Assembly (NCBI RefSeq): GCF_002080455.1
Contig: NZ_CP020555.1
Span: 62,001-126,000 of the forward strand
Source of the DNA: Streptomyces sp. Sge12
Lineage (GTDB): Bacteria > Actinomycetota > Actinomycetes > Streptomycetales > Streptomycetaceae
Direction: 5' to 3'
Length of the DNA stretch: 64,000 nt
The position numbers and the translations under genes are program-made. Position 1 is the first letter of the stretch; each line of letters opens with the position of its first letter. The notes below the pieces were generated by a model. The model saw only the letters and a list, made by a program, of their open reading frames with translations. It was not told the origin of the DNA and did not search any database. Positions 28,738 to 38,880 of this stretch are shown in pieces.

Positions 28738-29271
28738 ATGGGCGACCACTTCCAGACGATCGTCGATATCGATGCGGCTCCGGGGCAGGCGCAGGAGCTC
28801 GGGGCGCGGGTGGTGGCGTGGCTGGTCGCCGAGGGGGTCGTCTGCGCCGAGCAGCGGTACGAGATGCTCGGCAGGCCGGTGTACTCGCCGGGGCCGCGGT
28901 GGGACGAGGTGGCGCAGTGGCCGGCGGGGGACGGCTGTGACGGGCTCGCCGTCGTGACCGGCCGTACCGTCTTCTGGGGTTCCCCGGGGTGCGACGGTGC
29001 TCCGCTGTGCCCGGGCTGCGCGGCGCCCGCGCCCACCGCGCCGTGGCCGCAGGCGGTGGACGACTGGTACCGGACCGGCGTGGCCGTGCTGCGCTGTCCG
29101 GGGTGCGGGGATGCGCAGGCGCTGCCCGAGTGGGGGTGGCAGGAGGACCGTTTCGCTCTGGCCCATCTGGGATTCGAGGTGTGGAACGCGGCCCGGCTCC
29201 GCCCGGAGTTCGTCGCGGGGTTCGCCCGGGTCCTGGGCCACCGCATCCGTACGGTCGAGGGGTGGCTGTGA
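28738..29271 (+). CDS. Conserved hypothetical protein with CxxC pairs
   Basis: 177 residues from ATG 28738 (GAGGG upstream). Contains two short Cys pairs, PLCPGCAAPAP and LRCPGCGDAQALPEW, about 35 residues apart, likely binding zinc, followed by GFEVWNAARLRPEFVAGFARV. Similar small proteins are scattered through Streptomyces genomes with no assigned function. It precedes the P450 gene by about 200 bp on the same strand, but the gap suggests separate transcription. Confidence 0.65.
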   Translation: MGDHFQTIVDIDAAPGQAQELGARVVAWLVAEGVVCAEQRYEMLGRPVYSPGPRWDEVAQWPAGDGCDGLAVVTGRTVFWGSPGCDGAPLCPGCAAPAPTAPWPQAVDDWYRTGVAVLRCPGCGDAQALPEWGWQEDRFALAHLGFEVWNAARLRPEFVAGFARVLGHRIRTVEGWL

Positions 29272-29475
29272 CGCCACGCGCTGTCCGGGGCCGGCCACGT
29301 GGAGCGGCGGCCCGGTCGTGGTGTGCCGCCGGGTGGTGAAGTGGCCTCCAACCGGCGGAACCCGAACGGCCGTTCGCTCGTCTAGCAGCCCGGTTGGGGC
29401 TGCCCGGCGTTCTCGCGACCGCACGGGGCGCGTGGTGGCTCCGTCCACGCACAGCGTCTTTCGAGAGGTTCCACC

Positions 29476-30696
29476 ATGCACGTGTCCCCTGCCCCGTTCA
29501 GCGTCCTGTCCGAGGACTTCGCCGCTGACCCCTACCGCTACTTCGCACAGCTGCGGGAGCAGCTTCCGGTGCACTACGAGCCGGAGATCGACAGTTACTT
29601 CCTCTCCCGCCACGAGGACGTGAAGCGGGTCCTGACCGACCATGATGCCTTCACCACCGAGACGTTCCAGGCGCGCGCGGAGCCGGTGATGCGCGGGCCG
29701 GTCCTGGCCCAGATGTCGGGAGCCGAGCACACCGCCAAGCGGGCGGTCGTCGTACGGTCCTTCACCGGCCGGGCCCTGGAGAGACAGGTGCACGCCATCC
29801 GCGCCAACGCCGCCGAGCTGATGGCTCCGTTCCTCCCCGCGGGGCGGGTGGACCTGGTCAACGACTTCGGCAAGCCGTTCGCCGTGCAGGTGACGCTCGA
29901 CGTCCTCGGCCTGGAGAGGAAGGACTGGCCGCAGGTGGCGGCCTGGTACGGCGGGGTCACCGAGTTCATCACCAGCCTGACCCTCACACCCGAGCGTCGC
30001 CGGCACTGCCTGGAGTGCGCCGAGCAGTTGGAGGCGTATCTCGCTCCGATCATCGAGGAGCGTCGCCGCCGTCCCGGCGAGGACCTGATATCGGCGCTGT
30101 GCAGCACCGAATTCGGTGGCGCGGCCATGAGCAACCGCGATGTCACCGCCCTGGTCATCAATGTGCTGCTGGCTTCGGCGGAGCCCGCCGACAAGACGCT
30201 CGCCCTGCTCTTCAAGCACCTGATCGACCATCCCGAGCAGCTGGCGCAGGTCCGCCGCGACCCGCAGCTGCTGGGCGCCGCGATCGCCGAGACGCTGCGC
30301 TGCACCCCGCCGGTGCAGCTCATCCCCCGCCAGGCGGAGCACGACGCCGTCTTCGCCGGCACCGTCGTCCCGGCCGGGGCCACCGTCTTCTGCATGATCG
30401 GGGCGGCCAACCGCGACCCCGGCGCGTTCACCGACCCGGACGCCTTCGACATCCACCGTGCGGACCTGGGCACCGCCCGCTCCTTCACCGCGGCGGCCGA
30501 GCACCTGTCCTTCGGCAGCGGCCTCCACCAGTGCGTCGGTACGGCCTTCGCGCGCGCCGAGATCGAGACGGTGGCGGCCATGCTCCTGCCGCTGTTCGAC
30601 GAGGTGCGCTACAGCCCCGGTTTCCGCTACCGGGAGGCCGGCCTGTACACCCGTGGGCCGCTCTCGCTGTCGCTGGACTTCACCCCCGTCCGCTGA
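29476..30696 (+). CDS. Cytochrome P450, CypX/CYP134-like
   Basis: 406 residues. Haem loop LSFGSGLHQCVGTAF with the thiolate at Cys353, ExxR in AIAETLRCTPPVQLIPRQ, and CMIGAANRDPGAF. The I-helix reads LLASAEPADKTLALL and lacks the usual AGxxT acid-alcohol pair. From memory Bacillus subtilis CypX (cyclodipeptide oxidase of pulcherriminic acid synthesis) has the same EPADKTLAL, PPVQLIPRQ and GLYTRGP stretches, so I place it in that group. No cyclodipeptide synthase is visible nearby. GAGAGG ribosome site before ATG 29476. First gene of a four-gene plus-strand run. Confidence 0.85.
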   Translation: MHVSPAPFSVLSEDFAADPYRYFAQLREQLPVHYEPEIDSYFLSRHEDVKRVLTDHDAFTTETFQARAEPVMRGPVLAQMSGAEHTAKRAVVVRSFTGRALERQVHAIRANAAELMAPFLPAGRVDLVNDFGKPFAVQVTLDVLGLERKDWPQVAAWYGGVTEFITSLTLTPERRRHCLECAEQLEAYLAPIIEERRRRPGEDLISALCSTEFGGAAMSNRDVTALVINVLLASAEPADKTLALLFKHLIDHPEQLAQVRRDPQLLGAAIAETLRCTPPVQLIPRQAEHDAVFAGTVVPAGATVFCMIGAANRDPGAFTDPDAFDIHRADLGTARSFTAAAEHLSFGSGLHQCVGTAFARAEIETVAAMLLPLFDEVRYSPGFRYREAGLYTRGPLSLSLDFTPVR

Positions 30697-30774
30697 GACC
30701 GCGGCGCCCCGCGCCCTGTGCCCGGCGCGCCCCCGCACCCCTCGTACACCCCCCACTGCGTTCAGGACATGACG

Positions 30775-31167
30775 ATGACTTCCACCGACATCAGCCGCGC
30801 CATCAACGACCTGCTGTTCACCCCGGGCCTCGACCTCACCGAGGCCATCGACCGGCACTTCGCCCCCGACTACCGCCAGCGCACCAACGGCGTGTGGAGC
30901 GACCGGACTTCCTTCGCCCGGCACATGACGCGCCTGCGCTCCCTGATCCGCGACGGGCAGGTCGAGGTCCAGGACGAACTGCGCGACGGGCTGTCCTACG
31001 CCGACCGTCACACCGTCACCCTCACCCACCACGACGGCCACGTCTCGCGCACCGAGGTCTACCTCTTCGCCCGGATGGCTCCCGACGGCCGCTTCCGGTG
31101 CGTGGAGGAGACCACCTTGCTGGTCACCGGCGAGGGCGACGACTCTCAGCTCGGACTGATCAATTGA
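30775..31167 (+). CDS. SnoaL-like / NTF2-fold protein
   Basis: 130 residues. AINDLLFTPGLDLTEAIDRHF, APDYRQRTNGVWSDRTSFARH and a final VEETTLLV strand fit the cone-shaped SnoaL-like (NTF2) fold of small cyclases, isomerases and epoxide hydrolases. Catalytic residues cannot be named. Start: ATG 30775 has AGGA seven bases upstream; ATG 30769 in the same frame is too close to it. Lies 78 bp after the P450 and 32 bp before the ATPase gene, so likely one transcript and one pathway. Confidence 0.7.
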   Translation: MTSTDISRAINDLLFTPGLDLTEAIDRHFAPDYRQRTNGVWSDRTSFARHMTRLRSLIRDGQVEVQDELRDGLSYADRHTVTLTHHDGHVSRTEVYLFARMAPDGRFRCVEETTLLVTGEGDDSQLGLIN

Positions 31168-31199
31168 CAAGCTCCGCAGCGAGAGGGAAGGGAGCCGCC

Positions 31200-33203
31200 A
31201 TGGGGTCCGTGGGGGAAAGACTGAGCAGGGCGCGCGTGCAGGCGTTCGTGGGCCGCGACGAGGAACTCGGGCGCTTCGCGGCGGCGTTGGCCGGTGATCC
31301 GCAGGCGCCGTTCGCGTTCTACGTGTACGGGCCGGGCGGTATCGGCAAGTCGACGCTGCTGCGGCGTCTCGCGGACCACGCGCGGGCGGCCGGGCGGTTG
31401 CTCGTCGAGCTCGACGGGCGGTTCGTCAGCCGGGACCCGGCCGATTTCGAGCGTGCCGCCGGGCCGTTCCTGGACGTGCCGGGGACGGTCCTGTTCGTGG
31501 ACTCCTTCGAGCACTGCCAGTGGCTGGAGAGCTGGCTGTGGCACCACTTCCTGCCGCGGGCCGCGGACGACACCCTGGTCGTGCTGGGCGGGCGGCGCGC
31601 TCCGCAGCCGCAGTGGGCCGCCGATCCCGCCTGGTCCCGGCTCCTGGACGTGAGCGAGCTGGGGCCGTTCTCCTCGGAGCAGGCCCGCAGCCTGCTGGTG
31701 GCGGCCGAGATCCGGCCCGAGCTGCGGGACCGGGTGCTGCGCTTCGCCGGGGGCAATCCGCTGGCGCTGTCGCTGGCGGCGGCGGCCGGGTCGGCGGGGT
31801 GCGGCCGGGAGGAGATCTGGGCGCCCACGGCGGACGTGCTGCGCACGCTGCTGGCGGGGCTGATCGGGGAGGTGCCCACGGCGGCCCACCGCCGTGCCCT
31901 GGAGGTGGCGGCGCAGGCTCACTCGACGTCGGAGGAGCTGCTGGCCGCGGTGCTGCCCGGGGAGGACGCCCATCCGCTGTTCGCGTGGCTGCGGGAGCTG
32001 CCGTTCATGGAGTCCACCCTGCGGGGGCTCCACCCGCACGACGCGGCACGCGAGACGCTCGCCGCCGACCTGCGGTGGCGGGCGCCCAACGCCTTCGAGT
32101 CGATGCGCCAGCGCCTGGCGGACGAGTACCTGCGCATCCTGCGCGAGGCGCCCGAGGAGCGGGTGTGGACGGTCACCGACGATCTGTTCTACCTGTTCCG
32201 GGAGGGAGAGAGGCTGGCCCGGCTGCGGTCCTGGTCCCGTGAGGACGAGGTCCACGACCGTCCGCTGCACCCGGAGGACATCGATGTCGTGCTGCGCATG
32301 GCGGCCGAGACGGAGGGGCCGGCCTCGGCGGAGCTGGTCCGCTACTGGGCGCAGGCCCAGCCGGAGGCGTTCAGTGTCTACCGGCTGGTGAGCACGGGCC
32401 GGATCGTGGCGTTCACGGCGCGGCTGGTCCTGCCGTCGCCTCCCGACCCCCGGGACGTGGCCACCGATCCGGTGGTGGCCGCCGCGTGGGAGTACACGCG
32501 GGCCACCGCGCCGGTGAGCCCCGGTGAGCACATCGGCGTCAGCCGGTTCTCGGTCTATCCCGAGCAGTACCAGGTTCCTTCGCGGGTGATCGACCTGAGC
32601 AGTTCCCGGGCCCAGGCGGAGGCGGCGCGGGCGCGCGGGCGGGCGTACGGGTTCGCGGTGTTCCGGGACGCCGAGACGTGGGCGGAGCGCGTGCGGGGCA
32701 CCCTTCAGGACACGGGGGCGCGGCCGCGGGTGGGTGAGTACACCTACGGGCTGTTCGGTGTGGACTGGCGCCGGCTGCCGGTGGAGGCGTGGCTGATGCA
32801 CTTCATATCGGCGACGGAGATGCCGGCTGCCCCGGCGGGGCCGTCGCCGCTGTCGCGTGCGGCGTTCGACCAGGCGGTGCGCGAGGCGTTGGCGCACTGG
32901 CGGGACGCGGTCGCGTTCGCGGCGTGTGCGCTGCTGCGTACCCGGCTGGCGGCCGACCTCGGTGAGCCGGTCGGGGAGTTGCGTGCCCTGCTGCGGGGGG
33001 CGGTCGACGAGCTCGCGGGTGACCCGCGGGGGGTGCGGGCGCGGGATGCGCTGGCGGCGGGCTATCTGTCGGGGGCGCCCACCCAGGAGGCCGCTGCCCG
33101 CCGGCTGGGCCTTCCCTACGGCACCTACCGGCGTCATCTGCGCCAGGGCCTGGACCTGCTCTGCGAGGCGTTGTGGGAGCGGGAGTTGCACGACCCGCGG
33201 TAG
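31200..33203 (+). CDS. P-loop ATPase with C-terminal helix-turn-helix (STAND-like regulator)
   Basis: 667 residues. N-terminal NTPase: Walker A FYVYGPGGIGKSTLLRRLA (about 40-58), Walker B TVLFVDSFEHCQWLE, and a GNPLALSLAA helix as in AfsR/LuxR-type STAND ATPases. The middle (about 420-560) has no family I can name. The C-terminus AAARRLGLPYGTYRRHLRQGL is a sigma-region-4-like helix-turn-helix. Probably a pathway-specific transcription factor using ATP as a switch, controlling the P450/SnoaL genes or the downstream carotenoid oxygenase. ATG 31200 with GGGAAGGGAG upstream. Confidence 0.75.
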   Translation: MGSVGERLSRARVQAFVGRDEELGRFAAALAGDPQAPFAFYVYGPGGIGKSTLLRRLADHARAAGRLLVELDGRFVSRDPADFERAAGPFLDVPGTVLFVDSFEHCQWLESWLWHHFLPRAADDTLVVLGGRRAPQPQWAADPAWSRLLDVSELGPFSSEQARSLLVAAEIRPELRDRVLRFAGGNPLALSLAAAAGSAGCGREEIWAPTADVLRTLLAGLIGEVPTAAHRRALEVAAQAHSTSEELLAAVLPGEDAHPLFAWLRELPFMESTLRGLHPHDAARETLAADLRWRAPNAFESMRQRLADEYLRILREAPEERVWTVTDDLFYLFREGERLARLRSWSREDEVHDRPLHPEDIDVVLRMAAETEGPASAELVRYWAQAQPEAFSVYRLVSTGRIVAFTARLVLPSPPDPRDVATDPVVAAAWEYTRATAPVSPGEHIGVSRFSVYPEQYQVPSRVIDLSSSRAQAEAARARGRAYGFAVFRDAETWAERVRGTLQDTGARPRVGEYTYGLFGVDWRRLPVEAWLMHFISATEMPAAPAGPSPLSRAAFDQAVREALAHWRDAVAFAACALLRTRLAADLGEPVGELRALLRGAVDELAGDPRGVRARDALAAGYLSGAPTQEAAARRLGLPYGTYRRHLRQGLDLLCEALWERELHDPR

Positions 33204-33505
33204 GGGTGGTGGTGCGGGTGGACAGGTGCGGACAGCAGTGGACAGTGCGTGGCGCTGCCGGGTCTGGATAGTGGACAGCGTCCGCGCCGAGTCTGTGTGC
33301 CGTGAACGTTGCACGCAGGTACGCGGACGGGCCGGGCGGTGCGCCGGGTGTCGGCCGCGGCGGGTGCGGTGCGGGGGCCGGGGGCGGTCGGTGGTGCGGC
33401 CACCCCCGGCCCCCGGGGCGGGGGCTTCCCCGGTCCGTGCGCCTGGGGTGACGTTCTCCACGGGCTGTCTGACTTTGTGTCACACCAATGAGAAGGATTC
33501 CTGCC
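33204..33505 (+). promoter_or_regulatory. Intergenic region with repeated GGACAG words before the oxygenase gene
   Basis: About 300 bp without a gene. Between 33219 and 33280 the word GTGGACAG occurs three times (starting near 33219, 33238 and 33271) plus one GCGGACAG, on the same strand. They may be binding sites for the regulator encoded just upstream. The ribosome site AAGGA precedes ATG 33506. Confidence 0.4.
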
Positions 33506-34870
33506 ATGACGACTTCGAAGCCGTACCTGACCGGCCATTTCACACCCGTCGCCGAGGAGGTCACCGCCACCGGCCTGATCGTCGAGGGCACTCTGCCCCC
33601 CGAGTTGAACGGCCGGCTGGTCCGCAACGGGCACAACCCCAAGCCCGGGGTGACCCCGACGCACTGGTTCAAGGGCAGCGGCATGGTCCACGGGATCCGG
33701 CTGCGTGAGGGGCGCGCGGAGTGGTACCGCAACCGCTGGGTGTACACCCCCGCGCTGGAGGGGGCTCCGTACATGACCGAGCGGGGGCCCGACCTGACCG
33801 CGAGTGCGGCCGGTACCCACATCATCGAGCACGCCGGACGTCTGCTGGCGCTGTGCGAGGCGAACCTGCCGTTCGAGCTGACCGCGGAGCTGGACACGGT
33901 CGGCGCCTACGACTTCGGGGGCAAGCTGCGCGGGGCGATGACCGCGCACCCCAAGGAGGACCCGGTCACCGGGGAGCTGCACTTCTTCGGGTCCTCGCCG
34001 TTCCCGCCGTTCCTGACGTACTACGTGTCCGATGCCAAGGGGCACATCGTCCACGACGCCGAGGTTCCCGGGGCGACCGCCGCGCTCAAGCACGACTTCG
34101 CCCTCACCCGCCGCCACGTGGTGTTCGTCGAGGGCAATGTGACCTTCGACCATGCGGAGGCATCCGGTATCCCCTACAGCTGGAACGACCACCAGCCGTC
34201 CCGTATCGGGGTGATGCCGCGCGGGGAGGACGGCGCCGGGCGGGTGCGCTGGTTCTCCATCGAGCCGGGCAACATGCTGCACGTCTCCAACGCCTACGAG
34301 GACGGGCAGGGCCGTATCGTCCTGGAGGGTCCCACCGTGGACCGCGAGGGGTTCCGGCTGTCGTGGAACTGGTGGGTCGGCGCGCCGGGGCGCGGCAGTG
34401 AGCCCGTCTCCCGCTCCTACACCCGCCGTTGGGTGCTGGACATGGCGGCCGGCACGGTCGACGAGCAGATCATCGACGACCTGCCGGTGGAGTTCCCGAC
34501 GCTGAACGAGGAGTACCTGGGCGCCGAGAACCGCTACCAGTACGCGATCTCCTTCCCCGACGAGAACGGTCTGGGCGGCTACGGCGTGGTCAAGTACGAC
34601 CGGACCACCGGTGCCCGGCGGGTCCACCGGGTGGGTGATGCGCGGCTGCCGAGCGAGGCCGTGTTCGTTCCGGCCGCCGACGCCACGGGCGAGGACGACG
34701 GCTATCTGCTGACCGTCGTCTCGGACCTCAAGCAGGATGCCTCGCAGCTGCTGGTGCTGGACGCCTCCGATCTGGAGCGGGTCGCCACCGTGCACCTGCC
34801 GCACCGGGTGGGCGCCGGGCTGCACGGCTCCTGGATCCCCGACAGCCGGCTGGAGGGTTCCGCGGGCTGA
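33506..34870 (+). CDS. Carotenoid cleavage oxygenase family protein
   Basis: 454 residues, non-haem iron(II) dioxygenase. The four iron His are visible in GAMTAHPKED, ALKHDFALT, GNMLHVSNAYED and the C-terminal GLHGSWIPD. Begins with the family-typical VEGTLPPELNGRLVRNGHNP and HWFKGSGMVHG. Bacterial members cleave C=C bonds of carotenoids, stilbenes or lignin-derived phenols. No carotenoid genes lie nearby, so a stilbene-like or other alkene substrate linked to the P450 run is possible. Followed by strong hairpins. Confidence 0.9.
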   Translation: MTTSKPYLTGHFTPVAEEVTATGLIVEGTLPPELNGRLVRNGHNPKPGVTPTHWFKGSGMVHGIRLREGRAEWYRNRWVYTPALEGAPYMTERGPDLTASAAGTHIIEHAGRLLALCEANLPFELTAELDTVGAYDFGGKLRGAMTAHPKEDPVTGELHFFGSSPFPPFLTYYVSDAKGHIVHDAEVPGATAALKHDFALTRRHVVFVEGNVTFDHAEASGIPYSWNDHQPSRIGVMPRGEDGAGRVRWFSIEPGNMLHVSNAYEDGQGRIVLEGPTVDREGFRLSWNWWVGAPGRGSEPVSRSYTRRWVLDMAAGTVDEQIIDDLPVEFPTLNEEYLGAENRYQYAISFPDENGLGGYGVVKYDRTTGARRVHRVGDARLPSEAVFVPAADATGEDDGYLLTVVSDLKQDASQLLVLDASDLERVATVHLPHRVGAGLHGSWIPDSRLEGSAG

Positions 34871-34920
34871 CGCCGATCGTGGACGTGCTCGCGGCTGCCC
34901 CGGGTGCGTCCACCACTGCC

Positions 34921-34983
34921 GGCCCGCGGAATCCCCTGCCGCGGGCCGGCCGCCGGAGCCGCGAGCCCCCCTCGCGGCTCCGG
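34921..34983 (+). terminator. Tandem hairpins after the oxygenase gene
   Basis: GGCCCGCG/CGCGGGCC (34921-34947) and a 13-bp stem CCGGAGCCGCGAG/CTCGCGGCTCCGG with a CCCCC loop (34953-34983). A double terminator. Confidence 0.75.
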
Positions 34984-35143
34984 CTCCGCCCGTCGCTCAA
35001 GACATGCTGGAGGGTCGCTCGATTCCCCCGCGACGCGGGCCGCCCCCGCCCGTATAGTCGCCATGACTTGACGATTCGATGACCCGTTCCCGAAGAATCG
35101 ATGACCGAGAAGCTCCGTGGACGGGCGAGCAGGGGGACACACG

Positions 35144-35641
35144 ATGGAGACCGCACGCCTGGCCTCGCTCATCGCCGCCACGGTCACGATGGGGTTGGTC
35201 AGTGGCCTGTTCTACGGCTTCTCCGTGTCCGTGATGCCGGGGTTGAAGCGCACGGACGACCGGACGGTCATCGAGGTCATGCAGCACATCAACAAGGCCA
35301 TTCTCAACGGCTGGTTCGTGCTGGGCTACATCGGTGCGTTCCTGTTCACGGCTCTGGCGCTGGCGCTGCACATTCCCTCGGACGGCCGTGACGTGCTGCC
35401 GGCGCTGATCGCGGCCCTGGTCTGCTACATCCTGTCGATGGGCCTCACCAACAAGGTGAACATCCCGTTGAACAACGCGCTGGAGAAGGCCGGTCCGGTC
35501 GCCCGGATCGGGGACCCGGCCGCGGTGCGCCGCGCCTTCGAGGGGCCGTGGACGCGGGCCAACGTCTGGCGGACGCTGCTGTGCACGGCCGCGGTCGGTT
35601 TCCTGGCCTGGGCCCTGTACCTGCACGGGCAGAGCGGCTGA
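35144..35641 (+). CDS. DUF1772 (anthrone-oxygenase-like) membrane protein
   Basis: 165 residues, four hydrophobic segments. Pattern GLVSGLFYGFSVSVMPGLKR, INKAILNGWFVLGYIGAFLF, TNKVNIPLNNAL and RANVWRTLLCTAAVGFLAW is that of DUF1772, a family including anthrone oxygenases and many uncharacterised proteins. Start ATG 35144 with GGGGG upstream. Convergent with a paralogue. Confidence 0.8.
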   Translation: METARLASLIAATVTMGLVSGLFYGFSVSVMPGLKRTDDRTVIEVMQHINKAILNGWFVLGYIGAFLFTALALALHIPSDGRDVLPALIAALVCYILSMGLTNKVNIPLNNALEKAGPVARIGDPAAVRRAFEGPWTRANVWRTLLCTAAVGFLAWALYLHGQSG

Positions 35642-35702
35642 AGACGTACGGGAGTCCCCCGGCCGGGGCGGCCGGGGGACTGCGGGGCGCGGGACTCGCC
35701 GT

Positions 35703-36326
35703 TCAGCGGGTGGCGCGCCCGTAGAGGACCAGGGCGCGGGAGAGGGCGGTGAGGGCCACCGTGCACAGCAGGGTGCGGATGATGTTGGTGGAGACCCAGG
35801 TGCTCTTGAACTTCTCGACGATGGAGAAGTCGGTCAGCTTCGTGGCGTCGCCCGCGTCGGCGAGTTCGTTGTTGAGGGGGATGTTCACGGAGAAGGTGAT
35901 CATCAGGACGACGAGGTAGGCCACGGTGGCGACGGCGACCCAGACGGCGACGTTGCGGCGGCCGGCCCGGAACTCGACGATCGCGGAGGCGGCGGCGATC
36001 AGCAGGGCGAGGACGAACACCATGCCGAAGAGCCCGTTGCCGTCGATGGCGGCGTTGAAGTTCTGCATCGCCGTGACGTAAGTGCGCTCGTCGCCGGCCG
36101 CAAGCCCCGGCATGACCGAGACGTCGAAGGCGAAGAAGAGTCCTGCCATCAGGCCCACGAAGACCGTGGAGACCAGGAGGAGGACGGTGGCCGCCTTGCC
36201 GCGCCCGGCGGCCTGCGGCACGGATGCCGGCGGGCCGGGCTGCGCCCAGGCGCCGGGCGGGGCCGCGTAGGGACTCGGGCCGCCGGCGGGGTGCTGCTGG
36301 GGGCTACCGGGCGGATTGGGGTTCAT
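35703..36326 (-). CDS. DUF1772 membrane protein with Pro-rich N-terminus
   Basis: 207 residues. Residues 1-42 are a Pro/Gly/Gln-rich cytosolic tail, then four membrane segments with FFAFDVSVMPGLAAGDERT and TFSVNIPLNNELADAGD, matching the same positions as the plus-strand paralogue. The shared asparagine/proline motif (VNIPLNN) is the family hallmark. The two genes converge with 61 bp between stops. Role unknown. Confidence 0.8.
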   Translation of the reverse strand: MNPNPPGSPQQHPAGGPSPYAAPPGAWAQPGPPASVPQAAGRGKAATVLLLVSTVFVGLMAGLFFAFDVSVMPGLAAGDERTYVTAMQNFNAAIDGNGLFGMVFVLALLIAAASAIVEFRAGRRNVAVWVAVATVAYLVVLMITFSVNIPLNNELADAGDATKLTDFSIVEKFKSTWVSTNIIRTLLCTVALTALSRALVLYGRATR

Positions 36327-36420
36327 GGGTCATCCTCATCTGCGGTGGTGGGAGTTGTGCTCGCCCTCGGCACGGACATTTTGATCGTGGCATTCCCCGG
36401 GGTGCCCGGCCATGGGGTTT

Positions 36421-36455
36421 CCACCGGCTCTCGAGCGGTGCTCGAGAGCCGGTGG
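36421..36455. terminator. Perfect 16-bp terminator hairpin after ahcY
   Basis: CCACCGGCTCTCGAGC-GGT-GCTCGAGAGCCGGTGG, 15 bp beyond the ahcY stop; ends the SAM-cycle operon. Confidence 0.85.
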
Positions 36456-36469
36456 CGTGATTCGTTCGG

Positions 36470-37861
<1,392 letters not shown>

Positions 37862-37866
37862 GGGTT

Positions 37867-38853
37867 CTACTCCGTGATGGTGGTGGCTGGGTCGTGGCTG
37901 GGGTTCAGGTTCTGGTGGATCTCTAGCGTCGCGGTGGACTTGTTGAGGGTGATGTAGTGCAGGCCGGGTGCGCCCTCGGCGAGGAGGCGCTCGGACATGT
38001 GCGTGGCGTAGTCGACGCCGATGCGGTGCCCGGCCGCCGGGTCGTCCTTGGCGGCTTCCAGCCGCTGGGCGAGGGCGTCGGGGAAGCGGGCGTCGCTGAG
38101 CTCGGCGAAGCGCCGGATCTGGCGGAAATCGGTCGCCGGCATGATCTCGGGGATGATCGGGGTCAGGCAGCCGACGGCCAGGAGCCGGTCCCGCAGCCGC
38201 AGGTAGTCCTCGGCGTGGAAGAACATCTGGGTGATGGCGTAGTCGGCGCCGGCGTGGCACTTGGCGGCGAAGTGGCGGATGTCCTCGGTCCAGGAGGGTG
38301 AGCGGGGATGCCGCTCGGGGAACGCGGCGACGCCCACGGTGAAGTCGCCCAGCCGGCGGATGAGCGAGACCAGTTCGTGGGCGTGGGTCAGGCCGTCCGC
38401 GTGGCGCATCCACTCCCCCTTCGGGTCGCCGGGCGGGTCGCCGCGCAGGGCGAGGATGTCGCGGATGCCGGCGTCGGCGTACTGGCCGATGATGTGGCGC
38501 AGTTCGGCGGTGGAGTGCCCGACCGCGGTCAGGTGTGCGACCGGGCGCAGGGTGGTCTCGGCGGCGATGCGCTTGGTGACCTCGACGGTGCGGCTGCGGG
38601 AGGAGCCGCCGGCGCCGTAGGTGACGGAGACGAAGGAGGGGGCGAGGGCCTCGATGCGGCGGATGGCCGCCCACAGGGTGCGCTCTCCCGCGTCCGTCTT
38701 GGGGGGGAAGAACTCGAAGGAGAAGGTCCGCCGGCCCTGGGCCAGCAGTTCCCGGACGCCGGGCGGGGCGGGGGTGCGGGCGGGGGTCGGTGCGGGGGTG
38801 GGGGCGCGGGACGTGCGGGGGCGTTCGGCGGTGGCGGCCGGGGCAGCGGGCAT
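37867..38853 (-). CDS. metF: Methylenetetrahydrofolate reductase
   Basis: 328 residues. FAD-dependent reduction of 5,10-methylene-THF to 5-methyl-THF, the methyl donor for MetH. Motifs: [18 protein letters not shown] (active-site Glu), [27 protein letters not shown] and [16 protein letters not shown]-terminal 30 residues are an Ala/Pro/Thr-rich extension not found in core enzymes. AAAGGAG before ATG 38853; 27 bp after metH and 5 bp before ahcY. Confidence 0.95.
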   Translation of the reverse strand: MPAAPAATAERPRTSRAPTPAPTPARTPAPPGVRELLAQGRRTFSFEFFPPKTDAGERTLWAAIRRIEALAPSFVSVTYGAGGSSRSRTVEVTKRIAAETTLRPVAHLTAVGHSTAELRHIIGQYADAGIRDILALRGDPPGDPKGEWMRHADGLTHAHELVSLIRRLGDFTVGVAAFPERHPRSPSWTEDIRHFAAKCHAGADYAITQMFFHAEDYLRLRDRLLAVGCLTPIIPEIMPATDFRQIRRFAELSDARFPDALAQRLEAAKDDPAAGHRIGVDYATHMSERLLAEGAPGLHYITLNKSTATLEIHQNLNPSHDPATTITE

Positions 38854-38880
38854 GTCGGACTCCTTTCCGGCTGGCGGGGG

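Noticed and set aside
35144..36326. Convergent DUF1772 pair as a toxin-antitoxin or immunity system
   Set aside because: Both are ordinary membrane paralogues with no toxin-like partner; simple duplication explains them.
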